In this document: positions 51,054 to 60,774 of the stretch, piece after piece
Position numbering within the stretch: the first letter of the stretch is position 1
Layout: each line of letters starts with the position of its first letter
Source of the DNA: Algoriphagus limi
GTDB lineage: Bacteria > Bacteroidota > Bacteroidia > Cytophagales > Cyclobacteriaceae
Direction of reading: 5' to 3'
DNA: 64,000 nt
Assembly: GCF_024919275.1 (NCBI RefSeq)
Contig: NZ_JANWGH010000003.1
Span: 471,677 to 535,676 of the forward strand
Position numbers and translations under genes: made by a program
The notes under the pieces: generated by a model
The model's database searches: none
What the model saw: the letters and a program-made list of their open reading frames with translations, nothing else
Told to the model about the DNA's origin: nothing

Positions 51054-53735
51054 ATGATAACCCAAAATCAAATCCTATATTCTTTCTTTTTTGTGGCCTT
51101 TTCATTCTTGGTTTTTTCCTGTGAAAAACCCAGCCCTGAGCGACAATTAACAGGAAATCCAAAAATCGATAAACTCAAAATCCCAGATGGATTTAAAGTC
51201 GAACACCTCTACAGTCCGGGAGAAAATGATCAGGGATCCTGGGTGGCAATGACTTTTGATGACAAGGGCAGAATGATTACTGCCGATCAATATGGTTTCC
51301 TTTATCGACTGACTATTCCTTCAATTGGTTCAGAAGATTTGACTCCACAGGTAGAAAGATTGATAGTTGGAAATGTGGCTGAGCCTCAGGTTGGGATGGG
51401 ATATGCCCAAGGATTATTGTATGCTTTCAATAGCCTTTATGTCATGGTTAATCATAATCCGGACGATAAATTTTCAAAAAGCACAGGCTTGTACCGGATT
51501 CAGGATTTAGATGGAGATGATCAATATGAAACGGTTACCGAAATTCGGACTTTTTCCGGGGAGCCAGGAGAACATGGGCCTCATTCCTTGAAATTATCTC
51601 CGGATGGAAAGCATATTGTGCTTTCTGCTGGAAATCATGTGGATGTTCCCGAGATGGATCAATATCGACTTCCTAGAGTTTGGGATGAGGATAATCTTTT
51701 TCCATTGATTAAGGATCCTCGTGGTCATGCGAATAATCGAAAAGCTCCCGGTGGATGGATTGCTCAAATTGATCCCGAAGGAAAAAATTGGGAATTGATC
51801 GCTGCAGGTTTTCGAAATGAGTTTGATATCGCTTTCAATGAGGTAGGGGATCTTTTTACCTATGACTCGGATATGGAGTGGGACTTCGGAATGCCTTGGT
51901 ATCGCCCCACTCGGATTAATCATGTGACAAGTGGAGCTGAATTTGGCTGGCGTACAGGGAATGCCAAATGGTCTCCCAATTATCCGGACAATCTCCCAGC
52001 AGTTTTGAATATCGGGCAAGGTTCTCCGACTAATGTCATGTTTGGCACAGATGCGAAATTCCCAGCCCACTATAGAAAGGCGCTTTACGCTTTTGACTGG
52101 AGTTTTGGGATAATTTATGCGATTCATTTAGACCCTTCAGGAGCTAGTTATCAAGCTACTGCTGAGGAATTCATTTCAGGGTCCCCACTTCCTTTGACGG
52201 ATGGTACGATCGGTCCAGATGGAGCGATGTATTTTGCCTCAGGAGGTAGAAGATTGGAGTCGGATTTATATCGGGTGTATTTCGATGGTGATTTGGATAT
52301 ATATACTCCTTTGAGCATGGAGAATCTTCCTTCCGAAGCCAAACTCCGTCGTGATTTGGAGAAATTCCATGTAGATCCTGCTGATCCCGCAGGTTTGGAA
52401 TTGGCTTGGGGAAATCTTGATCATGCTGACCGATTTGTTCAGTATGCAGCCCGGATAGCCTTAGAACATCAACCAGTGAATTCTTGGAGAGAAAAAGCCT
52501 TAGCTGAAACAAATCCTGTAAAGAAAACCCAGGCTATTTTGGCATTGGCTCGGCACAGCCAAAATGCAGATGCTATTCCCATGCTTCAGGCTTTGATGAG
52601 CATTGATTATTCTGAGCTTTCTGAAAAAGAAAAGCAGGATTTACTTCGGACGATTGAGGTGATTTTATATCGATTTGATGATGCTTCAAATCCCGTTAAA
52701 TCTGAATTGATAGCTTATCTTTCACCGAATTTCCCTGCTGATGACAACATGCTGAATCGCTCACTTTCAGTGCTTTTGACTCATCTTAATGCACCGGATG
52801 CGGTGGAAAAGACCTTGGCATTGCTGAAGACTGCTAAAGATGATGCTGATTACCAAAAGACATTTACATCCTCGGCGGAGCTGGTTTTTCGAAATCCTCA
52901 ATACGGTTTGGATATAGCGAATATGCTCGCAAATGTTCCACCAGCCCAAGCGACCTATTTTGCTACCGTCTTGGGAGGAGCTGAGACAGGCTGGACTCCT
53001 GAAATGCGGGAAGAATATTTTGCTTGGATCAAGAATGCTCTGACCAATTACAAAGGGGGTAGAAGCTATGTTGGTTTTTTGGATCGAACCCGAAAAATGG
53101 CTCTGGCACATGTAGTCCCTGAGGATTTTGAAAAATATGATGAGCTTTCAGGTGGGAAACTATTGACTTCGAGTGGAAATGATATAGCCGATACAGGGAT
53201 CCAACCAGAAGGTCCAGGAAGAAGTTGGAAAGTGGAAGATGCACTTGCAATTGTAGAAAATCTCCAGGGAAGGGACTATCTCAAAGGGAAGGCCATGTAT
53301 CAGGCCACGCTTTGCCAGTCTTGTCATACCATGCAGGGTGAGGGTGGAATTATTGGACCGGATTTAACCCAATTAGGCACACGCTTTTCCAAGAAGGATA
53401 TTTTGGAAGCTACCATCAATCCAAGTGCTGTGATTTCTGAACAATATCACGCGACGGTTTTTGAATTGAAAGAGGGAGGTTCTATCGTTGGTCGCTTGAC
53501 CAATGAGGATGACGCTAATTATTACGTGTCTCAAAACCCTTTTGCTCCGGATGATTTACGTACTATTCCAAAAAATACCGTGGCTTTTACCAAAAATTCA
53601 GATGTATCCATCATGCTTCCCGGTCTTATTAATCGCCTTAATGAAGAAGAATTGAAGGATTTAATGGCCTACTTGATATCTGGAGGGAATGAAAATCACG
53701 AGGTGTTTCAAGATCAAAGTATTGAAGGAAATTGA
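51054..53735 (+). CDS. PVC-type heme-c/beta-propeller lipoprotein
   Basis: 893-aa exported lipoprotein; lipobox in FLVFSC near residue 23. Domains in order: propeller of the sorbosone-dehydrogenase-like type (about 40-420; WVAMTFDDKGRMITADQYG, GFRNEFDIAFNEVGDLFTYDSDMEWD), HEAT-like helices (about 430-700), and a cytochrome c domain with LCQSCHTMQGEGG and an axial Met in the SIMLPGL segment. It shares propeller-HEAT-cytochrome order with the 1048-aa protein but lacks the SGNH-like part. The two genes are divergent with 189 nt between them and may be co-regulated. Substrate unknown. Confidence 0.9.
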   Translation: MITQNQILYSFFFVAFSFLVFSCEKPSPERQLTGNPKIDKLKIPDGFKVEHLYSPGENDQGSWVAMTFDDKGRMITADQYGFLYRLTIPSIGSEDLTPQVERLIVGNVAEPQVGMGYAQGLLYAFNSLYVMVNHNPDDKFSKSTGLYRIQDLDGDDQYETVTEIRTFSGEPGEHGPHSLKLSPDGKHIVLSAGNHVDVPEMDQYRLPRVWDEDNLFPLIKDPRGHANNRKAPGGWIAQIDPEGKNWELIAAGFRNEFDIAFNEVGDLFTYDSDMEWDFGMPWYRPTRINHVTSGAEFGWRTGNAKWSPNYPDNLPAVLNIGQGSPTNVMFGTDAKFPAHYRKALYAFDWSFGIIYAIHLDPSGASYQATAEEFISGSPLPLTDGTIGPDGAMYFASGGRRLESDLYRVYFDGDLDIYTPLSMENLPSEAKLRRDLEKFHVDPADPAGLELAWGNLDHADRFVQYAARIALEHQPVNSWREKALAETNPVKKTQAILALARHSQNADAIPMLQALMSIDYSELSEKEKQDLLRTIEVILYRFDDASNPVKSELIAYLSPNFPADDNMLNRSLSVLLTHLNAPDAVEKTLALLKTAKDDADYQKTFTSSAELVFRNPQYGLDIANMLANVPPAQATYFATVLGGAETGWTPEMREEYFAWIKNALTNYKGGRSYVGFLDRTRKMALAHVVPEDFEKYDELSGGKLLTSSGNDIADTGIQPEGPGRSWKVEDALAIVENLQGRDYLKGKAMYQATLCQSCHTMQGEGGIIGPDLTQLGTRFSKKDILEATINPSAVISEQYHATVFELKEGGSIVGRLTNEDDANYYVSQNPFAPDDLRTIPKNTVAFTKNSDVSIMLPGLINRLNEEELKDLMAYLISGGNENHEVFQDQSIEGN

Positions 53736-53839
53736 TTTGCTAAGCTTGATCAGTTTGGCTTATTTCATTCCTTCAGGTGACAATTATCATTTTTAAGTTG
53801 GTATTTGGAAGGTAATATTGATTACCAATTCCAGAAGCC

Positions 53840-54295
53840 ATGAAATCTAACCGTCTTTCCAAAAAAAGCATTTTGCAAGCCTGTAAAGTCAAGCAGGAAT
53901 TAACCATTTCTGATTTTGAGCAAGAGCTAAAAAATATTCGTGAAAACCTGACCAATCATGATGAAAGTGCCAGCCAATCTCAGAAAGGAAGCGGGGATCA
54001 AAATGAAATGATCGTTAGGCTGGAGCATGAGCTTACCTTCTTGAAAAAAGAGCTTCAAATTCTGGAATCCATAGACCCAGAAAAGGAATTTCAAACAGTG
54101 GATGAAGGAGCAGTAGTTGAAACAGATCAGCGAATCTTTTTTGTGTCAACTTCCATTGAACAGGTGGATGTGAATGGAAAATGCGTCTTTGGAATCTCTA
54201 CCAAAGCACCCATTTTTCAAGCCATGAAAGGAAAGAAAAAAGGGGATTCCTTTGAAGGTGGAGGTATCCACTATTTTATTGTGGATGTATATTAA
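53840..54295 (+). CDS. GreA/GreB-like transcription factor family protein
   Basis: 151 aa. A coiled-coil helical N-terminal part (about 1-85; LEHELTFLKKELQILE) is followed by a GreA/GreB C-terminal FKBP-like domain (about 90-151; GAVVETDQRIFFVSTSIEQVDVNGKCVFGISTKAPIFQAMKGKKKGD). Acidic tip residues for transcript cleavage are not obvious, so it may act on RNA polymerase without that activity, like other Gre-domain proteins of Bacteroidota. Convergent with a rhodanese gene (7-nt gap). Confidence 0.82.
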   Translation: MKSNRLSKKSILQACKVKQELTISDFEQELKNIRENLTNHDESASQSQKGSGDQNEMIVRLEHELTFLKKELQILESIDPEKEFQTVDEGAVVETDQRIFFVSTSIEQVDVNGKCVFGISTKAPIFQAMKGKKKGDSFEGGGIHYFIVDVY

Positions 54296-54302
54296 GATCT
54301 TT

Positions 54303-54716
54303 TTACTCCCTAACGATCGGTAAACCTTGCTGATACCAAGCCTGTATACCTCCCTGTAAATGGTACACATTCGTAAAGCCCATTTCGACTAATTGCTCAG
54401 CTGCTTCCCTACTTCTAGCACCAACAGCACAATACAGAAGAACTGGCTTGTCTTTTGGGAGTTCTTGGACTTTTTTCTGAAAATCAGGCTGGTAGTAATC
54501 GATTTCGATAGCTCCTTCGATTTTCCCCTGAGCGATTTCTCCCGGAGTTCTTACATCCAGGATATTTCCGGTACTTCCTAATTTGCTGAATTCCTGTGGG
54601 TTCAGGTTCACTACAGAAGCTCCGGAATTAGTTACGGTTTGATTAGTTCCCTTGTCAGATTGGCAGGAAACAGCAATCAAAAGAAGGAAAAGGAAAAAGG
54701 GCGTCAGGTATTTCAT
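54303..54716 (-). CDS. Rhodanese-domain lipoprotein
   Basis: 137 aa with signal and lipobox near AVSC (about Cys18). One rhodanese domain with the active-site loop CAVGARS (Cys near 96) and the initial ILDVRTPGEIAQGKIEGAIEIDY. Likely periplasmic sulfurtransferase or persulfide carrier; acceptor unknown. It has its own promoter. Confidence 0.92.
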   Translation of the reverse strand: MKYLTPFFLFLLLIAVSCQSDKGTNQTVTNSGASVVNLNPQEFSKLGSTGNILDVRTPGEIAQGKIEGAIEIDYYQPDFQKKVQELPKDKPVLLYCAVGARSREAAEQLVEMGFTNVYHLQGGIQAWYQQGLPIVRE

Positions 54717-54732
54717 TTGAACGGTTTTTTGA

Positions 54733-54740
54733 CAAATGTA
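54733..54740 (-). promoter_or_regulatory. -7 element TACATTTG of the rhodanese gene promoter
   Basis: Minus-strand TAnnTTTG 16 nt before the start codon at 54716, giving a very short leader. Confidence 0.5.
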
Positions 54741-54790
54741 ATAGGAATCAGTAATGCCTTTCTGTGAGAAAAATTACTAAAAGAAACGGA

Positions 54791-55162
54791 TCAAACGTGC
54801 TGATCGATTAAAATACCGTTTCCATCAGGATCAAATAATAGGATGCTTCCAGGCCCTTTTCCATTAGGATCAGTTTCTTGCGCAAGAGGAATCCCACCGT
54901 TTTTAAGTGATTGCTGAATTGATCTTACATCATCGAAATTTTCAAGAACTTGGGCATCCTGATTCCAACCTGGATTAAAGGTCAAAATATTTTTTTCGAA
55001 CATTTCGTGAAAAAGTCCGATTAGCGTTTGTTCATTTTTCATGATCAGGTAATTCATTTCTTCACTTCCTGCGAAGACAGAAAAACCCAATTGCTTATAA
55101 AATTTCCGCGAGGCTTGTAAGTCCTTGACTGAAAGACTGATTGAAAAAGCTCCAAGTTTCAT
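54791..55162 (-). CDS. VOC-family (glyoxalase-like) protein
   Basis: 123 aa, ATG at 55162 (MKLGAFSISLSVKDLQ); an in-frame ATG at 55222 would add an unrelated leader. One VOC fold unit with SLSVKDLQASRKFYKQLGF and a C-terminal LLFDPDGNGILIDQHV. Candidate ligand residues are Glu/His at the usual places. Function unknown; often annotated glyoxalase/bleomycin resistance. Confidence 0.85.
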   Translation of the reverse strand: MKLGAFSISLSVKDLQASRKFYKQLGFSVFAGSEEMNYLIMKNEQTLIGLFHEMFEKNILTFNPGWNQDAQVLENFDDVRSIQQSLKNGGIPLAQETDPNGKGPGSILLFDPDGNGILIDQHV

Positions 55163-55314
55163 AATGTAGGGGTTTGATGAGTTATTAAGATAAGTAATTC
55201 TATCCGGTCTTTCAGGGTACAAATTCTTGATCGAGTGGTATTTTTCTCCTTTATCCCTTTTTGGGTTTGAAAATTCCCAACTTTTTATTCATTTCATACC
55301 AAACCCAATCAAGC

Positions 55315-56676
55315 ATGAAAAAATTACTCTTCGTCCTCTTTCTCCTTCCTGGTATTTCATTAGCGCAAAATCATGAAGAAAATATTCAAAGCATTTTCAA
55401 TCTGGAGTTGACCAAAGGCCATACCTATGAAAATCTACGCTACCTCTGCAAAGACATTGGTCACAGGCTATCGGGCTCTCCCCAAGCAGCTGCTGCGGTG
55501 GAATATACCCGTCAACTTATGGAAAGCTATGGATTTGACACAGTTTATTTACAGCCGGTAATGGTTCCGCATTGGGTGCGTGGTGGAAAAGATGAGGTTA
55601 AGATTGTCAATTCCGAAAAATTGGGCACAGTAGACCTTCAGGCCTTGGCCTTAGGAAATACTCAAGGGACAGGACCAAGTGGATTGGTGGGAGAAGTAGT
55701 GGAGGTTCAAGGATTGGAGGGGTTGCGAGCCTTGGCAGAGGGTGCAAAAGGAAAGATTGTCTTTTACAATCAGCCCATGGACCCTACCAAAGTCAATACT
55801 TTTCAAGCTTACAGCGGAGCAGTTGGTCAACGAGGTTCAGGTGCCGCTGAAGCATCGAAGTATGGAGCGATTGGAGTTATTGTACGCTCCATGAGCAATC
55901 GGATCGATCATATCCCACATACTGGAAATCAGCGCTATAATCCTGATTTCCCTGAGATTCCTTCTTTGGCAATCAGTACCCAAGATGCGGAGCTTTTAAG
56001 TGATTTGCTGAAAGAACAATCTGATTTGAAGGTCTTTTTAAAATCTCAGGGAGAAATGAGAGGTCAGGTTCTTTCTTACAATGTGATTGGTGAAATCCGA
56101 GGTACTGAGAGACCAGATGAAATCATCGCTGTAGGTGGGCATTTGGACTCTTGGGATGTGGGTGAAGGAGCGCATGATGATGGAGCAGGGTGTATGCAGG
56201 CAATTGAGGTTTTGCGGATTTACAAGGAATTGGGTTGGAAGCCGAAACGAACCATCCGAGCTGTAATGTGGATGAATGAAGAAAACGGCTTGATGGGAGG
56301 AAGAGAATATGCTCGTGTAGCCAAAGAAAAAGGTGAAAAACACATTGCTGCTATCGAGTCGGATTCTGGAGGTTTTTTACCAATCGGGTTTTCTTCAACA
56401 GGAACCGAATCCCAACGTTCCAAATTAGCCTCTTGGAGAGATTATTTTACCCCCTATAATATTTGGAAATTGGACGTGCCAGGTGGAGGCGCTGATATTG
56501 GTCCGCTTCGGGATCAGGGGCCTATCTTGATTGGTCTACATCCAGATTCACAGCGATACTTTATCTATCACCATACAGCAGCTGATGTTTTTGAAGCAGT
56601 AGATCAACGGGAATTGGAGTTAGGTGCTGCAGCGATGACTGCCTTGGTTTACCTAATCGAACAAGAGGGGATTTAA
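55315..56676 (+). CDS. M28-family exported peptidase
   Basis: 453 aa; start at ATG 55315 (MKKLLFVLFLLPGISLAQ) with a signal peptide, rather than the upstream ATG at 55261. PA-domain-like insertion (about 120-265), then a di-zinc M28 catalytic region: HLDSWDVGEGAHDDGAG, MWMNEENGLMGG, IESDSGGFLP and the final His in FIYHHTAADVF. Aminopeptidase or carboxypeptidase of the periplasm. A GT2 gene overlaps its stop codon (TAATG). Confidence 0.93.
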   Translation: MKKLLFVLFLLPGISLAQNHEENIQSIFNLELTKGHTYENLRYLCKDIGHRLSGSPQAAAAVEYTRQLMESYGFDTVYLQPVMVPHWVRGGKDEVKIVNSEKLGTVDLQALALGNTQGTGPSGLVGEVVEVQGLEGLRALAEGAKGKIVFYNQPMDPTKVNTFQAYSGAVGQRGSGAAEASKYGAIGVIVRSMSNRIDHIPHTGNQRYNPDFPEIPSLAISTQDAELLSDLLKEQSDLKVFLKSQGEMRGQVLSYNVIGEIRGTERPDEIIAVGGHLDSWDVGEGAHDDGAGCMQAIEVLRIYKELGWKPKRTIRAVMWMNEENGLMGGREYARVAKEKGEKHIAAIESDSGGFLPIGFSSTGTESQRSKLASWRDYFTPYNIWKLDVPGGGADIGPLRDQGPILIGLHPDSQRYFIYHHTAADVFEAVDQRELELGAAAMTALVYLIEQEGI

Positions 56677-57653
56677 TGTTAGAAAAAGAGGAAAAAGTTC
56701 CTGAAATCAGTATTCTCATCCCCTTCAAAAATGCTGAGAAGTGGATAGAGGAATGTCTTGAATCAATCATTACTCAAAGCTTCCCCGATTTTGAGGTGAT
56801 TGGCGTGAATGATTTTTCACAGGATAAGAGTGCTTTGATTTTTGAGGAATATGTCAAAAAAGATCCCCGATTTAAACTTCTTTCAAATACAGGACATGGA
56901 GTTATTCCCGCATTGGATTTAGCTTTTTCAGCTTCCAAAGGGAAAATGATTACCCGGATGGATCCGGATGATCGCATGCCGGAAAAACGGTTGGAAATTA
57001 TGCGGAACCGACTGCTCCGCTGCGATAGGCATACCGTTGTGACAGGAAAGGTGCTTTATTTTTCAGAGCATGAAGTAAGTCCTGGTAACCTAGATTACCA
57101 AAGTTGGCTCAATGATATCAACATGCATGGGAATCAATATGCCCAAATTTACAGGGAATGTGTTATCGCCTCTCCCAATTGGCTGACTTATCGGGAAAAT
57201 ATTGATTTAATTGGTGGATTTGGAAATCTACACTATCCGGAGGATTATGATTTGGCTATCAAATGGTATGAAAGGAAAATAAATTTTGAAGCTGTACAGG
57301 AATTAACCTTATACTGGAGGGAACATCCCGATCGGAGTACCCACAACTCTAATTATTTCACCCAAAAGCTTTTTTTAGAATTAAAAATCAATGCCTTTTT
57401 AAAATTGGATTTTAGAGGCGGTCCTTTGTTGATTTGGGGGAAAAACAAAAAATCAGAGCTGATCTCCAAGATTTTGAAGGAGCATCAAGTTCATTTTAAG
57501 ATTCACGATACCAAGGACTTCAAACTCATTGAAAAAATCTCCAACCCACAATTACTGGTAGCCATATATCCTGAAGAAAAGGAGCGAATTGAAATCCAAA
57601 AGTACCTGACGTTGATAGGTCTCAAGGAAGGGACCGATTGGTGGTGGGTTTAG
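56676..57653 (+). CDS. GT2-family glycosyltransferase
   Basis: 325 aa. GT-A fold with ISILIPFKNAEKWIEECLESII, the NDFSQD segment, and the metal-binding DPDD in TRMDPDDRMP. The C-terminal half (VIASPNWLTYRENIDLIGGFG, LHYPEDYDLAIKWYER) is typical of family 2. Donor and acceptor unknown. Its start overlaps the M28 stop by 1 nt and its stop overlaps the convergent penicillin-acylase gene by 4 nt. Confidence 0.9.
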   Translation: MLEKEEKVPEISILIPFKNAEKWIEECLESIITQSFPDFEVIGVNDFSQDKSALIFEEYVKKDPRFKLLSNTGHGVIPALDLAFSASKGKMITRMDPDDRMPEKRLEIMRNRLLRCDRHTVVTGKVLYFSEHEVSPGNLDYQSWLNDINMHGNQYAQIYRECVIASPNWLTYRENIDLIGGFGNLHYPEDYDLAIKWYERKINFEAVQELTLYWREHPDRSTHNSNYFTQKLFLELKINAFLKLDFRGGPLLIWGKNKKSELISKILKEHQVHFKIHDTKDFKLIEKISNPQLLVAIYPEEKERIEIQKYLTLIGLKEGTDWWWV

Positions 57654-60067
57654 TTTTTTGGATAAAATTGCTCGGTATAGGCTTTTTTTGATTGAATCTT
57701 TTCCTTTGAAAAAGGAATCCCCACAAACTCATCATTTGCCCAAATCGGGAATAAATTCTTGTAAAATGGGCTTTCGGGATTTCCGGATTGTCCTGGCGTG
57801 TTGATTCCAATTGTATTTTCCCAATCACCAGTGTCTACTACAATTCGGAATGAGGCTCCCGAAGTATTATTATCTCCGTAGGCATTGGCACCTGGCGTAA
57901 AACTATAGCCACCTCGAGGTAGGATATCGGTATTCAATTTGGCTTGCCATGCTTTATTGACCACTAGACCCAAAGGATGAATAATTTGGGCATGTTTGTA
58001 ATCCGCTTGACCATATTGCCATTTGGAGGGGTTTTCGCCAAGTTTTTCTTCTAATGTTTTAATGGCCTGCTCAAAACTTTCCGCCAATAATCGATCTCTA
58101 TTACCAATAGGGTTGTTGTTGTACATTTTTTCAGGATTATCCATCCATTCCAAAACCCGCGTTAACTGAATACTGCCCATCCAAGGCTTCACTTCATCAG
58201 GGATCATCAATTCAGAGATGTTCCTTCTCAGAATTCGTTCCCACATCACATAGACTCCAGCTTCAATAGAATTAGGACTTAGAACAAAATCCCAAGCCTG
58301 TAATACTTGACTTAGGGAATCAACGCGCTCATTTTCCCAAGTCAAACTTTTAAGAAAAGGAATCAATCGTCTTGCTGGCAAGGCGAGGTAGTCGTTTTGC
58401 AAGGCTCCCATTTCTGAAACGGTGAATTTTTTATTTTGACTCAGAACCTCTTTGATTCGCTCTCCCCGAAAATCATCAGACCATTCATAGCCCAAAGCCT
58501 CTGGATAAGGGTAATTTTCCTCGGCTACATTTTGATTAGCTGTCGCAATAAAGCCTGATTCCGGATTGACTGAATGGGGTCTGTCTTCAATAGGGAGATA
58601 GCCATCCCATTCATAATCTCCATTCCCAGCTGTCGTAATCAAACCTGAGAAACCTCTTCGAATTGGGGTAATTCCGGTTGCCTGCCACCCGATTGTTCCA
58701 TCTTTTCCAGCCCAAACCATATTTTCAGCTGGTATATTATTGTAGGTACATGCCTTCCGAAATTCTTCCCAAGTTTGAGATTGGTCCATTCGCAAGCTAG
58801 CTAAATAGGGTGCAGAACCCGGTTCCAGCCAAGCGCATTCTACCGCCACCGCTTTATTCAAATCCTCATCGATAAAAGTCACTGGACCGTGAATGGTGTA
58901 GTGATGTGTGACGATTTCTTCTTTTCCGCCTTTGACCCGGATGGTATCCTGGATTTTCTCCATTTCTTTCCATTCTCCCTGAAAGAAATATAACTCTGGG
59001 TTTTCAGGTGAAATGTCATAAACACGTAGGTCTTCATTGTCCGTAGAGAAAATCGTAAGTCCCCAAGCTCCGTAATCGTTATGACCGATTGACACTCCCG
59101 GAATCTCAGGTTCTCCTGCTCCGATGACGTTCCACCCTGGTGCATTCAAGTGAACCCAATATCGAAGGGAAGGAACAGCCTGAAGTCTATGTGGATCGTT
59201 TGCCATGAATGGATAGCCGCTTGCTGTTTTCTCTCCTGAAACCACCCAATTGTTGCTTCCTTGAGCGAAGGCATCGGACTCCAAGGTGTACCGAATGGAT
59301 TCTTCAAGTAATGCAGTTGATTTTTCAAACTCATCCTCACTTATTCGAAATGATTCCACAATATCCTCTTTGCGAAATTCTACTCTCTTTCTAAATGCTT
59401 GGTAGGGAGCTAGAATATCCTTCATTAGCAATTCCTCTGGTATGCTTGGGTCCAAATCCAAAACTGGTTCATTGGGATGGAAATAATAAAATTCTTTGGC
59501 TTTCTCAGGACCAATTTGACTTACCACCCGACTGATATCGAGTTCATCTACCACATTTTCCAGAAGCCCCTGATGTCTGGAAATGACCACTTCCCAAGTC
59601 CAATATTCAGGAAGGATTTCAAGCATTTTAAACTCTATTGGAAGCAATTCTGGATTGTCCCGTACTTCAGCGATGTAGGTGTTAATTCCTTCGACAAAAG
59701 CATCGACGATTTCAACCCCACGAGGATGATAATGCCTCAGTTCCGTTTCCTTATCACCTCGAAATTTAAATAGTCTTACCCCTCGGTCTCGTTCCAACTC
59801 ACGTTCCCCTAGAATTTCCGCGAGAGTTCCTGTAGCCTGTCTACGCCACAATTCAAATTGAAAAAGCCGATCTCTTGCAGCCAAATATCCTTGGGTGAAA
59901 AAGAGATCTTGCTCATTTTGAGCAAAAATATGGTTGATTCCATTTTCATCCCGAATCACTTCCACTTCCTCCTGTAAACCGGGGATTTGAAGTTGATTTT
60001 TTTGGCAGGCTGCCAAAATCAACAACAGGAAAAAAGCTAGGAGTCGGAAGTTTAATCTTGATTTCAT
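57650..60067 (-). CDS. Penicillin-acylase-family N-terminal nucleophile amidase, lipoprotein
   Basis: 805 aa with lipobox LAAC (Cys21). Alpha chain (about 30-260), spacer and the autoprocessing site AFAQGSNNWVVSG with nucleophile Ser271, followed by a beta chain carrying ASGYPFMANDPH and a Asn/Arg-containing oxyanion region (MVWAGKDGTIGWQATG). Matures by self-cleavage into a heterodimer. Likely periplasmic; substrates could be acyl-homoserine lactones, beta-lactams or other amides, undetermined. Confidence 0.93.
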   Translation of the reverse strand: MKSRLNFRLLAFFLLLILAACQKNQLQIPGLQEEVEVIRDENGINHIFAQNEQDLFFTQGYLAARDRLFQFELWRRQATGTLAEILGERELERDRGVRLFKFRGDKETELRHYHPRGVEIVDAFVEGINTYIAEVRDNPELLPIEFKMLEILPEYWTWEVVISRHQGLLENVVDELDISRVVSQIGPEKAKEFYYFHPNEPVLDLDPSIPEELLMKDILAPYQAFRKRVEFRKEDIVESFRISEDEFEKSTALLEESIRYTLESDAFAQGSNNWVVSGEKTASGYPFMANDPHRLQAVPSLRYWVHLNAPGWNVIGAGEPEIPGVSIGHNDYGAWGLTIFSTDNEDLRVYDISPENPELYFFQGEWKEMEKIQDTIRVKGGKEEIVTHHYTIHGPVTFIDEDLNKAVAVECAWLEPGSAPYLASLRMDQSQTWEEFRKACTYNNIPAENMVWAGKDGTIGWQATGITPIRRGFSGLITTAGNGDYEWDGYLPIEDRPHSVNPESGFIATANQNVAEENYPYPEALGYEWSDDFRGERIKEVLSQNKKFTVSEMGALQNDYLALPARRLIPFLKSLTWENERVDSLSQVLQAWDFVLSPNSIEAGVYVMWERILRRNISELMIPDEVKPWMGSIQLTRVLEWMDNPEKMYNNNPIGNRDRLLAESFEQAIKTLEEKLGENPSKWQYGQADYKHAQIIHPLGLVVNKAWQAKLNTDILPRGGYSFTPGANAYGDNNTSGASFRIVVDTGDWENTIGINTPGQSGNPESPFYKNLFPIWANDEFVGIPFSKEKIQSKKAYTEQFYPKN

Positions 60068-60149
60068 GGTTCTGGGGTTTGAAGAAATTTCTACAATAAA
60101 TCGGGGATTTCCAATGAATTGTCACGGTAGGAAAGGAAAACTGAAAAAA

Positions 60150-60184
60150 TGAAAGCCCCGATTTCTTTAATCGGGGCTCCCACC
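60150..60184 (-). terminator. Terminator of the Hsp20 gene
   Basis: AGCCCCGATT / AATCGGGGCT (10 bp) with a 5-nt loop; on the minus strand it is followed by TTTCATTTTTT. Confidence 0.82.
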
Positions 60185-60218
60185 TTACTAACAAAAAAGT
60201 ATTTCCCTAGGGAAGCTA

Positions 60219-60665
60219 CTAACCTACTTCAATGGCTTTCTTATGTTCGCCCTTGATCATTTTACTTTTTGGAAGGACTAATCTGAGCAATCCATTTTTG
60301 TAGTTGGCATCAATGGATTCTTCAGATACATTTTCGGGAAGCACAAAAGATCTTCGGATACTGGTGTAAGAAAATTCTTTCTTACGGTATTGATCTCTTT
60401 CCTCTTCTTCATGATGTTCTTTTTCAGCGCAAATATTCAATACGCCTTCTTCAACATCTATTTTGAAGTCCTTCTTATCAAATCCCGGAGCTGATAATTC
60501 GATCTTAAATTCTTTGTCATTTTCGATCACATTAGCTGAGGGAACCTCCACGGTTTTATCCATGAACCAAAACTTGTCATCCCATTCGAAGGGATTTTCT
60601 GCTCCAAAGAAGTCTTGGGCCATTTTGGGCCAAAAACCTCTACTTCTTTTAGTTATAGCGCCCAT
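60219..60665 (-). CDS. Hsp20/alpha-crystallin small heat-shock protein
   Basis: 148-aa cytosolic holdase chaperone. Alpha-crystallin domain (about 45-140) with EFKIELSAPGFDKKDFKIDVEEGVLNI, RRSFVLPENV and the ANYKNGLLRLVLPK segment; the N terminus has an aromatic stretch (FGAENPFEWDDKFWF) for oligomerisation, and a C-terminal IEVG end. No CIRCE-like element seen upstream. Confidence 0.94.
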   Translation of the reverse strand: MGAITKRSRGFWPKMAQDFFGAENPFEWDDKFWFMDKTVEVPSANVIENDKEFKIELSAPGFDKKDFKIDVEEGVLNICAEKEHHEEEERDQYRKKEFSYTSIRRSFVLPENVSEESIDANYKNGLLRLVLPKSKMIKGEHKKAIEVG

Positions 60666-60774
60666 GATTCTTTGTGTTTAAGTGAATTAATGACCTTAAT
60701 TTCCTTTTCTTTTAAAGGGAATTGAATGATATCCATCACATCTAGAGGTGATTCCGATCAAAGAAAAAGTATAA

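Noticed and set aside
57650-60067. Quorum-quenching system built on the penicillin-acylase protein
   Set aside because: Family members hydrolyse many amides; nothing in the neighbourhood supports acyl-homoserine lactone use.
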